64,000 bases of DNA from Kitasatospora purpeofusca (GCF_000718025.1 NZ_JODS01000025.1:1-64000); one strand, 5' to 3'. Numbered from the stretch's first letter, positions 25,970-34,574 are shown. The notes: generated by a model not told the origin, from the sequence alone. Made by a program: numbers and translations.

Positions 25970-26760
25970 GACCCCGCGCCTCCCAGGGCTGCCGCGGGGG
26001 CACGGTCGAAGTCCTTCATCCGGTCCAGCACCCCGGCCGGGGTGGGCCGCTCCATCCGGTCCACCAGCCGGCCGTCGGCGAGGAACAGCACCTCGTCCGC
26101 GTAGCCGGCAGCGGTCGGGTCGTGGGTGACCATGACCACCGTCTGGCCCATCTCGTCCACCGCGCGGCGCATCAGCTCCAGCACCTCGGCGCCGGTCCGG
26201 GAGTCCAGGTTGCCGGTCGGCTCGTCCGCGAAGACCACCTCCGGACGGCCGGCCAGCGCCCGGGCCAGCGCGACCCGCTGCTGCTGGCCGCCGGACAGCT
26301 CGGTCGGCCGGTGCTCCAGCCGGTCCCGCAGGCCGACCGCGTCGATCAGGGTCTCCACCCACTCCCGGTCCACCTCGCCGCCGGCCAGGTCGACCGGCAG
26401 CGTGATGTTCTCCCGGGCGGTCAGCACCGGCACCAGGTTGAAGGACTGGAAGACGAAGCCGATCCGCTCCCGGCGCAGCAGGGTCAGCCTGCGGTCGTTG
26501 AGGTTCTCCAGCTCGGTGTCACCGATCATCGCGGTGCCGGCGGTCAGCCGGTCCAGGCCCGCCGCGCAGTGCAGCAGGGTGGACTTGCCGGAGCCGGACG
26601 GCCCCATGATCGCGGTGAGCCGGCCGGCCGGGAAGCCGACGGTCACGTGGTCCAGGGCGCGCACCTCGGTGCGTCCGACCCCGTAGACCTTGACCGCGTC
26701 GGCCACCCGGGCGGCCATCCGGTCGGTTTCGACCAGTTCGAGGACCGGGATGGTGGTCAC
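25966..26760 (-). CDS. ABC transporter ATP-binding protein (MacB/LolD type)
   Basis: 264 residues. Walker A GPSGSGKST, Q-loop FVFQSFNLVPVLTARENI, signature LSGGQQQR, Walker B VVFADEPTGNLDS, and the H-loop VMVTHDP. FQSFNL is diagnostic of the MacB/LolD/FtsE group and fits the adjacent FtsX-type permease. The C-terminal extension (about 30 residues) is not needed for activity. Start GTG 26760 overlaps the SHOCT gene stop. Middle gene of a three-gene operon. Confidence 0.93.
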   Translation of the reverse strand: MTTIPVLELVETDRMAARVADAVKVYGVGRTEVRALDHVTVGFPAGRLTAIMGPSGSGKSTLLHCAAGLDRLTAGTAMIGDTELENLNDRRLTLLRRERIGFVFQSFNLVPVLTARENITLPVDLAGGEVDREWVETLIDAVGLRDRLEHRPTELSGGQQQRVALARALAGRPEVVFADEPTGNLDSRTGAEVLELMRRAVDEMGQTVVMVTHDPTAAGYADEVLFLADGRLVDRMERPTPAGVLDRMKDFDRAPAAALGGAGS

Positions 26761-27155
26761 TTGGTACCGCCCTGACCCGGCTTGGTGTCGTCCGGGCCCT
26801 GGAAGTGCTCCAGCAGGGTGTCCCTACGGGTGCGGTACTCCTCCTCGGTCAGCTCACCGTCGGCGTACCGGCGGGCCAGGCTCGCCAGCGGGGCCTCGGT
26901 GCCGCCGCCGCCCCACGGACCGCCGCGCCAGCCCGGGCCGCCGCCCCAGGGGCCGCCCCACTGGCCGCCGGCCCACGGCGGGCCCCACGGCCCGCGCCGG
27001 CCGAAGCCGCGGCGGCGGAAGACGGTGAACACGGTGACCAGGACGATCAGCCAGAACAGCGGGAAGAGCAGGAACCACGGACCGGGGCCGCCCCCGTTCC
27101 AGGGACCCCAACCCTCCCGGCAGTAAGCGTCGGCGAGCAGTGCGGTGCTCTGCAT
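26757..27155 (-). CDS. SHOCT-domain membrane protein
   Basis: 132 residues. One TM helix (WFLLFPLFWLIVLVTVFTVF, about residues 28-47), a Gly/Trp/Pro-rich linker with GGPWGGG repeats, and a C-terminal SHOCT motif LASLARRYADGELTEEEYRTRRDTLL. SHOCT modules are oligomerisation or membrane-tethering units; a role in the ABC exporter is inferred from the operon. Start ATG 27155, with GAGGAG 9 nt upstream. Leads the operon SHOCT-ATPase-permease. Confidence 0.85.
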   Translation of the reverse strand: MQSTALLADAYCREGWGPWNGGGPGPWFLLFPLFWLIVLVTVFTVFRRRGFGRRGPWGPPWAGGQWGGPWGGGPGWRGGPWGGGGTEAPLASLARRYADGELTEEEYRTRRDTLLEHFQGPDDTKPGQGGTK

Positions 27156-27363
27156 GTCGGTCAACTCCTCGGTGTGCCCCGCACGTTGGGACGGGGGCCG
27201 CGCCGGCCCCGGACGGTCTCCGAGGCCACCACGAGCTTCTCGCCGAAGGGGGGTCCGCCGCGTCCTCCGGGGAGCGGCACCGCGGGTACGACACCGGGAG
27301 TACGCCCCGGGGACCGCACTGCTCCCGGGTGGCCGCCGCTGCGGCCGGCCGGCGCAGACCTGC

Positions 27364-27546
27364 CTCTAGGGCCCGTCTTCAAACCCCCGCCGTCCGCCCG
27401 GAGGGCGGGCGGGGCGGCGTTGGGGTGCGTGCATCGGCGGTGCCGAGGAGGGAGTCCATGCGGAGCATCGGCGACCGACGAGAAGCCGTCGAGGTGCGTG
27501 CCCCGGCGTCGCCCCGCAGGCGCGGGTTTGAAGACGGGCCCTAGAG
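27364..27546. mobile_element. MITE-like element, 183 bp with 23-bp perfect terminal inverted repeats
   Basis: CTCTAGGGCCCGTCTTCAAACCC (27364-27386) is repeated as its exact complement at 27524-27546, with one mismatch then three more matching bases extending inward. The ~137 bp between has a GC hairpin (CGTCCGCCCGGAGGGCGGGCGG at about 27391) and no transposase. TA (or CTAG) may be the target duplication. The right end provides the last Leu codon and TAG stop of the response-regulator gene. It may also act as a terminator for that gene. Confidence 0.7.
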
Positions 27547-28206
27547 CCAGCCGGGGCGGACCAGGCCGGACTCGTAGGCGAGGACGACCAGCTGGGCGCG
27601 GTCGCGGACGCCGAGCTTCACCATGGCGCGGCTGACGTGGGTCTTCGCGGTGAGCGGGCTGACCACCAGGCGGCGGGCGATGTCGTCGTTGCTCAGGCCC
27701 ATGCCGACCAGGGTGAGCACCTCGCGCTCCCGGTCGGTGAGCGCGTCCAGCAGCTGCCCGCCGGCGGAGGGCTCCCGGGAGCGGCTGGCGAACTCGTCGA
27801 TCACCCGACGGGTCACGCCCGGGGAGAGCAGGGAGTCGCCGACCGCGGCGACCCGGACGGCGCGCAGCAGGTCGGCCGGTTCGGTGTCCTTGGCGAGGAA
27901 GCCGGCCGCGCCCAGCCGCAGCGCCTCGAAGATGTACTCGTCCATCTCGAAGGTGGTCAGCACCACCACCCGGACGGCGGAGAGCTCGGGCCGGGAGCAG
28001 ATCAGCCGGGTGGCCTCCAGGCCGTCGGTGCCGGGCATCCGGATGTCCATCAGCACGACGTCCGGCCGCAGCTCCTCCACCAGCCGGACGGCCGCCCCGC
28101 CGTCGTCCGCCTCGCCGACCACCTCGATGTCGGGCTGGGCGTCGAGCAGGGCCCGGAACCCCGCCCGGACCAGGACCTGGTCGTCCGCCAGCAGTACTCG
28201 GATCAT
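27541..28206 (-). CDS. NarL-family response regulator
   Basis: 221 residues. Receiver with LLADDQ, phospho-Asp in VVLMDIRMPG, Thr in VVLTTFEMDEYI and Lys in LAKDTEPADLL. The C-terminal LuxR-type HTH is LTDREREVLTLVGMGLSNDDIARRLVVSPLTAKTHVSRAM. Partner of the kinase whose stop it overlaps by 4 nt (28203-28206). The TAG stop is inside the terminal repeat of the MITE-like element, so the end of the coding region may have been set by the insertion. Likely regulates the nearby ABC exporter (inference from context). Confidence 0.92.
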   Translation of the reverse strand: MIRVLLADDQVLVRAGFRALLDAQPDIEVVGEADDGGAAVRLVEELRPDVVLMDIRMPGTDGLEATRLICSRPELSAVRVVVLTTFEMDEYIFEALRLGAAGFLAKDTEPADLLRAVRVAAVGDSLLSPGVTRRVIDEFASRSREPSAGGQLLDALTDREREVLTLVGMGLSNDDIARRLVVSPLTAKTHVSRAMVKLGVRDRAQLVVLAYESGLVRPGWL

Positions 28207-29426
28207 CCCGTCCGCTTCCCCTCGCTCGCCGTGCCCGCCCCCGCGGGGTCGGGCAGCCAGGCCCGGACCCGGAAGCCGCCACCGTGCGGACCGGTGGTCA
28301 GCTCGCCGGAGAAGGCCGCGGCCCGCTCGCGCATGCCGACCAGGCCGTTGCCGGAGCCGCCGCCGTCACCGCCGGCGGCCGGGCCCGGATCGTCCACCCG
28401 GAGCAGCAGCCCCGCCGGGGAGGACCAGTCCATCAGAACGGTGGCGCTCCGCGCGGCCGAATGGCGGATGACGTTGGTCAGCGCCTCCTGGACGATCCGG
28501 AACGCGGCCAGCTCCACCTGGGCGGGCAGCGGCCGGGCGGTCCCGACCGTGTCGACGGTGACGGTGAGCCCGGCGTGGCCGGCCTGGGTCACGAGTTCGG
28601 GCAGCCGGGCGAGGCCCGGGGCGGGGGTGCGCGGGGCCTGGCCGTCCGGGCCGCGCAGGGTGCCGAGCACCTGGCGGACCTCGCCGAGCGCCTCCTTGCT
28701 GGTCGCCTTGATGACGGTCAGCGCGGCCCGCACCTGGTCCGGGTGCTCGTCGATGAGCTCCAGGGCCACCCCGGCCTGGAGGTGGATCACCGAGATGGAG
28801 TGGGCCAGGATGTCGTGGAGTTCGCGGGCCATCCGCAGCCGCTCCTCGGCGGCGCGGTTCTCCTCGGCCTGGCGCCGGGCCAGCCGGCGGGCGGCGAGCT
28901 GCTCGCCGCGCGAGCGCATGATCTCGGCGCCGGCCAGGATCAGCAGCAGCCAGGCCGCCGCCCCGGCCTCCTGCCACCAGCTGGGGCCGGGTCCGGGGGC
29001 GCGCTGCCAGTCGTTCGGCAGCAGGTGGGAGCTGGCCAGGTGGATCAGGTAGCCGCCGCCGAGCGAGATCCAGGCCCACCGGCGGCGGCCGCGGGCGAGC
29101 GCGCCGTACACGGCGACGGCGAGGCTGAAGAACACCGGGCCGTACGGGTAGCCGGCCAGCAGGTAGCCGACGGTGACGGCGGTGACGCCGGCCACCACCG
29201 GGCCGGGGAAGCGGTCGCGCAGGAGCAGCAGGGCGGGCCCGAGCAGCAGCAGCGCGTAGCCGACCGCGTCGAGCGCGGCCCGGTCGGTCTGCTGGCGGGC
29301 GGCGGCGGTGGAGCCGACCACCTGGACCAGGGCCACCAGGAGGGCGGAGAGCCTGGTCCAGGAGGGTCTGGTCCACGGCGGTCCGGGATAGGGATCGTGG
29401 CCTGTGCTCACGTGGTCGGTGCTCAT
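28203..29426 (-). CDS. Sensor histidine kinase (HisKA_3, DesK-like)
   Basis: 407 residues. Four to six TM helices in the N-terminal half (for example LSALLVALVQVVGSTAAA and AVTAVTVGYLLAGYPYGPVFFSLAVAVYGALA). Then the HisKA_3 H-box ERLRMARELHDILAHSISVIHLQAG with His phospho-acceptor, and the HATPase N-box EALTNVIRHSAA and G-box GNGLVGMRERA. No large extracellular sensor, so it probably senses within the membrane. Start ATG 29426 lacks a strong ribosome-binding site; a GTG 15 nt in is an alternative. Operon with the response regulator. Confidence 0.9.
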   Translation of the reverse strand: MSTDHVSTGHDPYPGPPWTRPSWTRLSALLVALVQVVGSTAAARQQTDRAALDAVGYALLLLGPALLLLRDRFPGPVVAGVTAVTVGYLLAGYPYGPVFFSLAVAVYGALARGRRRWAWISLGGGYLIHLASSHLLPNDWQRAPGPGPSWWQEAGAAAWLLLILAGAEIMRSRGEQLAARRLARRQAEENRAAEERLRMARELHDILAHSISVIHLQAGVALELIDEHPDQVRAALTVIKATSKEALGEVRQVLGTLRGPDGQAPRTPAPGLARLPELVTQAGHAGLTVTVDTVGTARPLPAQVELAAFRIVQEALTNVIRHSAARSATVLMDWSSPAGLLLRVDDPGPAAGGDGGGSGNGLVGMRERAAAFSGELTTGPHGGGFRVRAWLPDPAGAGTASEGKRTG

Positions 29427-29439
29427 GAACGGGTAACGG

Positions 29440-30120
29440 TCACCGCCCCGGCGCCGCGCCCGCGGCCCGGTCGATGCGCGCGGCGCGGGCCTCGGCGGCC
29501 AGCCGCTTCCCCCGCTTGGTCATGCCCCAGGGCTTGACCACGGAGAGCACGGTGGCGGTCAGGTAGATGGTCAGGGCCACCGAGGGCGCGATCACCAGCA
29601 CGTGCGGCGAGCGGCCGTCCGGCGGGACGGTGCCGGCCGCGACCTGGCCGGCCGCGTCGTGGATGAAGGCGCGCAGGGCGAAGATCGAGGCCAGGGTGGC
29701 GGCCAGGGTGAGCCAGAACTTGGTGGCGACCCAGCGGTAGCGCAGCAGGCCCCAGGTGGTGCCGAGGGACAGCAGCACGCCGGAGAGCAGCGAGAGCAGG
29801 CTGATCGGGATCAGCAGCCAGTCGGCGAAGATCTCCTGCGCCAGGTAGGCGGCGCGCACGGTGTCCGGGTTGTCGGAGAAGCGGCCGGCGATGCCGAGGG
29901 CGAGCACACCGGCGGTCAGGCCGAGCCAGCCGACCGAGCAGGCGACGTGCACGGTCAACCAGACCCGGCGGGCGTGCTTGGGCAGGCGCAGGCGCCCGGC
30001 GAGGCCGGCCGGGGGCTCCGGCCGGTCGGCGGCGCGGTCGGCGCGGCCGGCCGGGGTCCCGGCGGGGGCCGTCGGGGCCTCGGGGGTGTCGGCGGCGGGC
30101 GGACCAGGAGGTGTGGGCAT
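29440..30120 (-). CDS. DUF2269-like integral membrane protein
   Basis: 226 residues. Disordered Ala/Pro-rich N-terminus (about 60 residues), then four TM helices: LTVHVACSVGWLGLTAGVLALG, LLIPISLLSLLSGVLLSLGT, FWLTLAATLASIFALRAF and VLVIAPSVALTIYLTATVLS. The first helix with HVACSVGWLG is the pattern of DUF2269/CopD-like membrane proteins; a role in metal or haem handling is not shown. Stands 13 nt after the kinase start in the same direction. A perfect palindrome is located 89 nt upstream. Confidence 0.75.
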   Translation of the reverse strand: MPTPPGPPAADTPEAPTAPAGTPAGRADRAADRPEPPAGLAGRLRLPKHARRVWLTVHVACSVGWLGLTAGVLALGIAGRFSDNPDTVRAAYLAQEIFADWLLIPISLLSLLSGVLLSLGTTWGLLRYRWVATKFWLTLAATLASIFALRAFIHDAAGQVAAGTVPPDGRSPHVLVIAPSVALTIYLTATVLSVVKPWGMTKRGKRLAAEARAARIDRAAGAAPGR

Positions 30121-30208
30121 CGGCTTGTGCTCCGGAGGGCGAGGGGCGACGCGGGCCACGGGCCGGCGGCCACCGGGTGGATGGTGTACGGCCGCCGGCC
30201 CACGGCTT

Positions 30209-30229
30209 GGGTGATCCACGGGATCACCC
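30209..30229. promoter_or_regulatory. 21-bp perfect palindrome upstream of the DUF2269-like gene
   Basis: GGGTGATCC-ACG-GGATCACCC, 9-bp arms and 3-bp centre, 89 nt before the minus-strand start. Size and symmetry fit a TetR/GntR-type operator. No T-run follows, which speaks against a terminator. The remaining bases of the 290-bp gap (30121-30410) hold no gene. Confidence 0.5.
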
Positions 30230-30410
30230 CCTACTCTGCCCGGCCGGGGTGGGCGGGGCATCGCACGGCGGGAGTAGCCGGCCGTACCGCTCGTTGAGTA
30301 CGGGCGGCGCGGCGCGCGGGCGGCCGACGGCCGGGATCGTTCGGCGAACGGGCGCCGGACGGGCTGCGCACGGGCCGCGGGTGGGCTACGGACCGGCGGC
30401 GGGCGGGCGG

Positions 30411-31049
30411 TCAGTAGGCGATCTCCACGACCTCGCGCCGCGCGGCCGGCTCCTGGAGCGCGGCGAGCAGGTAGTGCGCGAGGTCGGCGCGGGATATCGA
30501 CCAGGCCCCGGGCAGCCGGCGGCCGACCGCCGTGCGGTAGCGGCCCCGGGCCCGGCCGCCGGTGAGCCGGGCGGCCCGGACCAGCGTCCAGTCCAGCTCG
30601 GTGTCCTCCAGCAGGAACCGCTCCATTCGCGCCATGTCGGCGTACGGCCGGCGGAGCATCGGGTGCAGCACCCAGGAGGTGAGGGCCCGTTGGAACGGGG
30701 CGGCGCGCCAGGGCACCGGGCTCATGCTGGTGGTGGAGACGCACACGACCCGGGAGACGCCGGTGGCGCGCATGGCCTTGAGGATGTGGTCGGTGCCGGC
30801 CGAGTAGACGGTGGTGGCGGCCCGGCTGTAGCCGATGCCGAGCGCGGAGACCACCGCGTCCGCGCCCTCGACGGCGCGGGCCACCGCGTCCGGGTCGAGG
30901 ACGTCGCCCTGCCGGATGGTGCTGGGGCGGGCGTCGGCCAGGGCCAGCGGGTCGCGGGCGAAGGCGACGGTGGAGTGCCCGGCCTCGGCGGCCAGCTCCA
31001 GGAAGTGGCGGCCGGTGCCACCGGTCGCGCCGAAGACGACGATGTTCAC
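30411..31049 (-). CDS. NAD(P)-binding NmrA/SDR-like reductase
   Basis: 212 residues. Atypical SDR with N-terminal dinucleotide-binding GATGGTGRHF (residues 8-17), a conserved VVSALGIGYSR loop, VVCVSTTSMSP, and no YxxxK catalytic pair, as in SDR_a5/NmrA proteins. Function ranges from flavin reductase to redox sensor; not decidable. Start GTG 31049 with GAGGGGGAA upstream. Follows a paralogue at 31229 in the same direction. Confidence 0.85.
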   Translation of the reverse strand: MNIVVFGATGGTGRHFLELAAEAGHSTVAFARDPLALADARPSTIRQGDVLDPDAVARAVEGADAVVSALGIGYSRAATTVYSAGTDHILKAMRATGVSRVVCVSTTSMSPVPWRAAPFQRALTSWVLHPMLRRPYADMARMERFLLEDTELDWTLVRAARLTGGRARGRYRTAVGRRLPGAWSISRADLAHYLLAALQEPAARREVVEIAY

Positions 31050-31069
31050 GGTGCGTTTCCCCCTCGATC

Positions 31070-31228
31070 GGCCTTGGTCGGCCTCGGACGGCCTCGGTCG
31101 GATCAGTCAGGCCCGGTCGGCCCGGTCGGACCCGGTCAGGCCCGGTCGGCCCCGGCGGCGGGCGGCCGGCCGGTGGCCGGCCCGCGCCGCGGACGTGCCG
31201 CGGGCGGGCCGGCCCCCGCCGGGGGTCA
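31070..31228. repeat. Degenerate ~10-bp tandem repeat tract and hairpin between paralogues
   Basis: Repeats of GGCCCGGTCG / GGCCTCGGTC from about 31070 to 31156, followed by GC-rich inverted repeats (GGCCGGCCGGTGGCCGGCC near 31163, GGCGGGCCGGCCCCCGCC near 31203) suitable as a terminator of the 31229 gene. No coding content seen. Confidence 0.6.
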
Positions 31229-31858
31229 TCAGTTGGCCACCTCGACGCGCCGGCCGTAGGTGGCCGTGTCATCCAGATGGGTGACGATGTAGTCCGCGAC
31301 GTTCGCCCGCGCGATGCGCGACGCCTTCGCGATGTGGCCGCCCACCACCGCCTGGTAGTTGGGGGTGGCCGGACCGTCGGTCAGCATCGGAACCCGGACG
31401 ATCGTCCAGTCCAGCGGGCTGGCCTCGACCTCGTCCTCCATCCGGGCCAGGTCCAGGTGGATGTTCCGGTAGACCCGGTCCACCACGAACTCGGCGACGA
31501 AGCGCTGCATCGCCGGCAGGTGCTTGGTCTCCAGGCCCGCCGAGGACATGGTGACCAGTCGGCGCACCCCGCCCGCCCGGGCGGCGGCGATGACGTTGCG
31601 CGCGCCCTCGGAGAACACCGTGGTCGTGGTGCGGGTGGTCACCCCCAGCGCGATCACCACGGCGTCCTTGCCGGCCAGCGGGCCGGTCAGCGACTCCACG
31701 TCGAACACGTCCGCGCGGACCTTGCTCAGCCGCTCGTGCTCGAGCGGCAGCTTGGCCGGGTCGCGCAGCAGCGCGGTGACGCTGTGCTTGTTCTCCAGGG
31801 CCTTCTCGACGAGCAGCCGTCCGGTCCGACCGGCCGCTCCCACCACGACGATCTCCAT
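31229..31858 (-). CDS. NAD(P)-dependent NmrA/SDR-like reductase (paralogue)
   Basis: 209 residues, clearly related to the neighbouring 212-residue protein. GAAGRTGRLLVEKAL nucleotide loop, VVIALGVTTRTTTTVFSEG, LVTMSSAG and LDWTIVRVPMLTDG in matching order. ATG with AGGAGGAAATT upstream. The pair is at the left border of the accessory region and may have arisen by tandem duplication. Substrate unknown. Confidence 0.87.
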   Translation of the reverse strand: MEIVVVGAAGRTGRLLVEKALENKHSVTALLRDPAKLPLEHERLSKVRADVFDVESLTGPLAGKDAVVIALGVTTRTTTTVFSEGARNVIAAARAGGVRRLVTMSSAGLETKHLPAMQRFVAEFVVDRVYRNIHLDLARMEDEVEASPLDWTIVRVPMLTDGPATPNYQAVVGGHIAKASRIARANVADYIVTHLDDTATYGRRVEVAN

Positions 31859-31933
31859 AATTTCCTCCTTGCCGGGGCCGGCGGCAACTGGTTGCCGCCG
31901 GCCGTGAGTTGACCTTCGCTACGCCGACGGGTC

Positions 31934-33568
31934 CTACGGTAGGGAAAAGGCGAGCAGAACGCCGCCCGCATTGCTCGGGTACTGCGGGTAGTACGCGGCC
32001 TGGACGTAGAGCATGCCGTCCGCGACCACCGCGCCGCCGCCACCGGAGAGCGCCGTGCCGTGCCCCGGCACACCGTTGACGGTGGTGAAGTCGCGGACCA
32101 CGTCGTACTGCCAGAGCACCGCGCCGGTGGTGGCCGAGAAGACGCGCATCTTGCCGTCGGCGCCGCCCTCGTAGACCAGGCCGCGGGTGGCGGTCACCGC
32201 GGGGGTGAAGGCCCGCTGGCACAGCTCGGGGTTGGCGGCCGCGCCGCCCCACTGGCAGCCGTCGGCCGGGCTCTCGGTCTGCCAGAGGATCGCCCCGGTC
32301 GCCGGGTCGAGCGCGTACAGGGTGCCCGGGTTGGCGAACCAGGTGGCGACGTAGAGCCGGGTGCCGTCGTAGCTGGTGCCCCACTGGATGCCGGAGCTGC
32401 CGCCCTTGGTGTTGGGGTCGGCGACCACCGCGCGGTCCCAGACCTTGGCGCCGGTCAGCGCGTCGTAGACGTGGTAGATGCCGTTCTTCTGGCCGATGCC
32501 GATCACCCGGCGGTTGCCGATGCTGAAGACGTTGGCGCTGGCGCCGAAGTCCCAGTCGTGGTCGGTGCCGTTGGCCTTGCTCGGGCAGTAGGCGTCGGCC
32601 CCGGCGATGCCGCAGGCGACGGTGAAGGTGTCCGGGAAGACCTCCTGGGAGCGCCAGCGCACGTTGCCGTTGCGGGCGTCCAGGGCGAGCACCGAGTCGG
32701 TGTCGCCGGCCGCGCCGGTGTAGTTCTGGCCGGTGCCGACGTAGATGGTGCCGGTCTCCCGGTCGACCACCGGGGAGCTCCACACGGCGACGCCGGAGGG
32801 CTCGTAGCGGGCCGCGCCGTTGGGCCAGGTGCCGACCTGCTGCGGCTGCGGGGTGGTCCAGTGCCGCCAGCTCAGCTGTCCGGTGTACGCGTTGACGGCG
32901 ACCACCGAGCCGCGGAAGGTGCAGCAGGGGTAGGTCAGGTCGAAGGTGGCACCCGACTCCTTGCTGGACACACCCACGTAGACCTGGCCGTTGTAGACCA
33001 GCGGCGAGCTGGTGATCTGGGCCAGCGGGTGGGTGTCGAGCTTCAGCGACCAGCGCAGGGCGCCGGTGCGGCGGTCGAGCGCGTACAGGTAGCCGCGGTT
33101 GTCACCGAAGTAGACGGTGTTGCCCTCGACGGCCGGGCTGCTGCGGACCGGGTCCGGGTTGGTGGCCGAGTGGGCGCCGGCCACCGGGGCGACGTCGAAG
33201 GTCCAGCGCGCCGCGCCGGTCTTCGCGTCCATGGCGTGGAAGGTGCCCTCGGCACCGCCGACGTAGAGGGTGCCGTCCACCACGGCGGGCTGGCTGCCGA
33301 GGTAGACGCCCTGGACCTTCTCGTGGCCGAAGGCCCACTTGAGGCCGAGGCCGCCGACGGTGGCCGGGGTGATCCGGCTCTCCTGGCCGTTGAACCGGCT
33401 GCCGGCCTGGTCGAACTGCCAGCCGCTCCAGTTGGCCGGGGGGCGGGGGCGGGACTCGGTGTCCTCGGCGCCCGCGCCATTGGTGGCGGCGAGCAGCACG
33501 AGGGCGGTCAACAGGGCGACCAGGGCGGTGCCGAAACCGGCCGCCCGGGGCCGTCTTGGCTGGGACAC
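31934..33568 (-). CDS. Secreted PQQ-type beta-propeller dehydrogenase-like protein
   Basis: 544 residues. N-terminal signal peptide: basic SQPRRPRAAG then a hydrophobic core TALVALLTALVLLAAT, cleavage near GAGAED. The rest is an eight-bladed propeller of PQQ repeats (for example GYLYALDRRTGALRW, VLALDARNGNVRW, LYALDPATGAILWQ). It resembles polyvinyl-alcohol-dehydrogenase-like quinoproteins. The cytochrome c domain seen in true PVADH is absent. A vicinal CysCys (YPCC) is present, reminiscent of the disulfide of quinoprotein alcohol dehydrogenases. GTG start with GAGGAG upstream. Second in an operon after the dehydrogenase at 33600. Confidence 0.87.
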   Translation of the reverse strand: MSQPRRPRAAGFGTALVALLTALVLLAATNGAGAEDTESRPRPPANWSGWQFDQAGSRFNGQESRITPATVGGLGLKWAFGHEKVQGVYLGSQPAVVDGTLYVGGAEGTFHAMDAKTGAARWTFDVAPVAGAHSATNPDPVRSSPAVEGNTVYFGDNRGYLYALDRRTGALRWSLKLDTHPLAQITSSPLVYNGQVYVGVSSKESGATFDLTYPCCTFRGSVVAVNAYTGQLSWRHWTTPQPQQVGTWPNGAARYEPSGVAVWSSPVVDRETGTIYVGTGQNYTGAAGDTDSVLALDARNGNVRWRSQEVFPDTFTVACGIAGADAYCPSKANGTDHDWDFGASANVFSIGNRRVIGIGQKNGIYHVYDALTGAKVWDRAVVADPNTKGGSSGIQWGTSYDGTRLYVATWFANPGTLYALDPATGAILWQTESPADGCQWGGAAANPELCQRAFTPAVTATRGLVYEGGADGKMRVFSATTGAVLWQYDVVRDFTTVNGVPGHGTALSGGGGAVVADGMLYVQAAYYPQYPSNAGGVLLAFSLP

Positions 33569-33599
33569 GTGGATCAACTCCTCGGTGAGGGCGAGTGGT

Positions 33600-34574
33600 T
33601 CACGTACGGTCCGGGGTGCCGGGAAGCCCGGCGGTGACCTCCGCGTGGGAGAGCACGGCGGCGCAGTCGAGCTCGCCGAGGCCCGCCTCGGCGGCGGCGA
33701 CGAGGGTCTCGTGGGTGGCGTCGCAGACCGGGGTCGCGACACCCAGGCGGCCCGCCTCGGCGGTGGCCAGCCGGAGGTCCTTGCGCATCAGGTCGAGCCG
33801 GAACTGCGGCTCGCCGTAGGCCCGGCGGCGCATCACGCCGGCCTTGTACTTCATCACGGGCGAGCTGAAGCCGCTCTCGCTGATCATCGAGAGGGCCAGC
33901 TCGCGGTCGATGCCGGCCCGCTGGGCCAGCGTCACCGACTCGGCGAGCACCTGCATCTCGACGCCCATCAGCACGTTGAGCATCACCTTGGCGGTGGCGC
34001 CGAGGCCGCTCGGGCCGAGGTGGCGGATCTCCTTGGCGAGCGGCTCCAGTACGGCGCTCAGCCGCTCGAAGGTCTCGGCGGAGCCGCCGACCATGAAGCG
34101 CAGTTCGCCGTCCTTGGCGTGCTGGCCGTTGCCGATGATGCAGGCGTCCACGGCGCTGCGGCCGCGGCCGGCGACGCGCTCGGCCACCGACCGGGCGAAG
34201 TCCGGGGAGACGGTGCTGGTGTCCATCACGATGCCGTGGGCGGGCAGCGTCTCCAGCACCCCTCCGGTGCCGAACAGCTGCTCCTCGACGGCGGCCTCGG
34301 AGGCCAGGCTGAGCAGCACCACGTCCACCTGCGCGGCCAGTTCGGCCGGGGTGGCCGCGACCACGGCGCCGCGGGCGGCGAACGGGGCGGCGCGCTCGGG
34401 GGTGCGGTTGTGGACCACGATCCGGTGGCCCTGGTCGAGCAGGCGGGAGGCCATGCCTCCGCCCATGACGCCAAGACCTATGACACCGATCCTGGTCGCC
34501 GGGGGTATGCCGGGGGCGGCGGCGGGCGGGAGGTCCCGGGAGAGTGCACGCCGCCGGCTGGGTATGTCGGCCAT
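33600..34574 (-). CDS. 3-hydroxyisobutyrate dehydrogenase-family oxidoreductase
   Basis: 324 residues of the beta-hydroxyacid dehydrogenase/6PGDH-like family. Rossmann motif GVIGLGVMGGGMA starting near residue 29, substrate-binding DACIIGNGQHAKDGELRFMVGG (a variant of the DAPVSGG motif), and the catalytic Lys in GLGATAKVMLNVL. Substrate could be a short-chain hydroxy acid or an imine (imine reductases belong here too). ATG 34574. Probably cotranscribed with the propeller gene 31 nt downstream. One of the four shared dyads lies 126 nt upstream of its start. Confidence 0.87.
   Translation of the reverse strand: MADIPSRRRALSRDLPPAAAPGIPPATRIGVIGLGVMGGGMASRLLDQGHRIVVHNRTPERAAPFAARGAVVAATPAELAAQVDVVLLSLASEAAVEEQLFGTGGVLETLPAHGIVMDTSTVSPDFARSVAERVAGRGRSAVDACIIGNGQHAKDGELRFMVGGSAETFERLSAVLEPLAKEIRHLGPSGLGATAKVMLNVLMGVEMQVLAESVTLAQRAGIDRELALSMISESGFSSPVMKYKAGVMRRRAYGEPQFRLDLMRKDLRLATAEAGRLGVATPVCDATHETLVAAAEAGLGELDCAAVLSHAEVTAGLPGTPDRT

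Noticed and set aside
23357..26104. Plus-strand open frame of over 900 codons opposite the ABC permease
   Set aside because: His/Arg/Gln-rich antisense shadow; the permease on the minus strand has clear FtsX motifs.
27364..27546. The inverted repeat near 27.4 kb as only a transcription terminator
   Set aside because: The arms are 137 bp apart, too far for an intrinsic terminator, and a smaller hairpin lies within; a MITE-like element explains the structure better, although a terminating effect remains possible.
31905..31920. A fifth copy of the cluster dyad near CGTGAGTTGACC
   Set aside because: Only the left half GTGAGT is present; the right arm lacks CACTCAC similarity.
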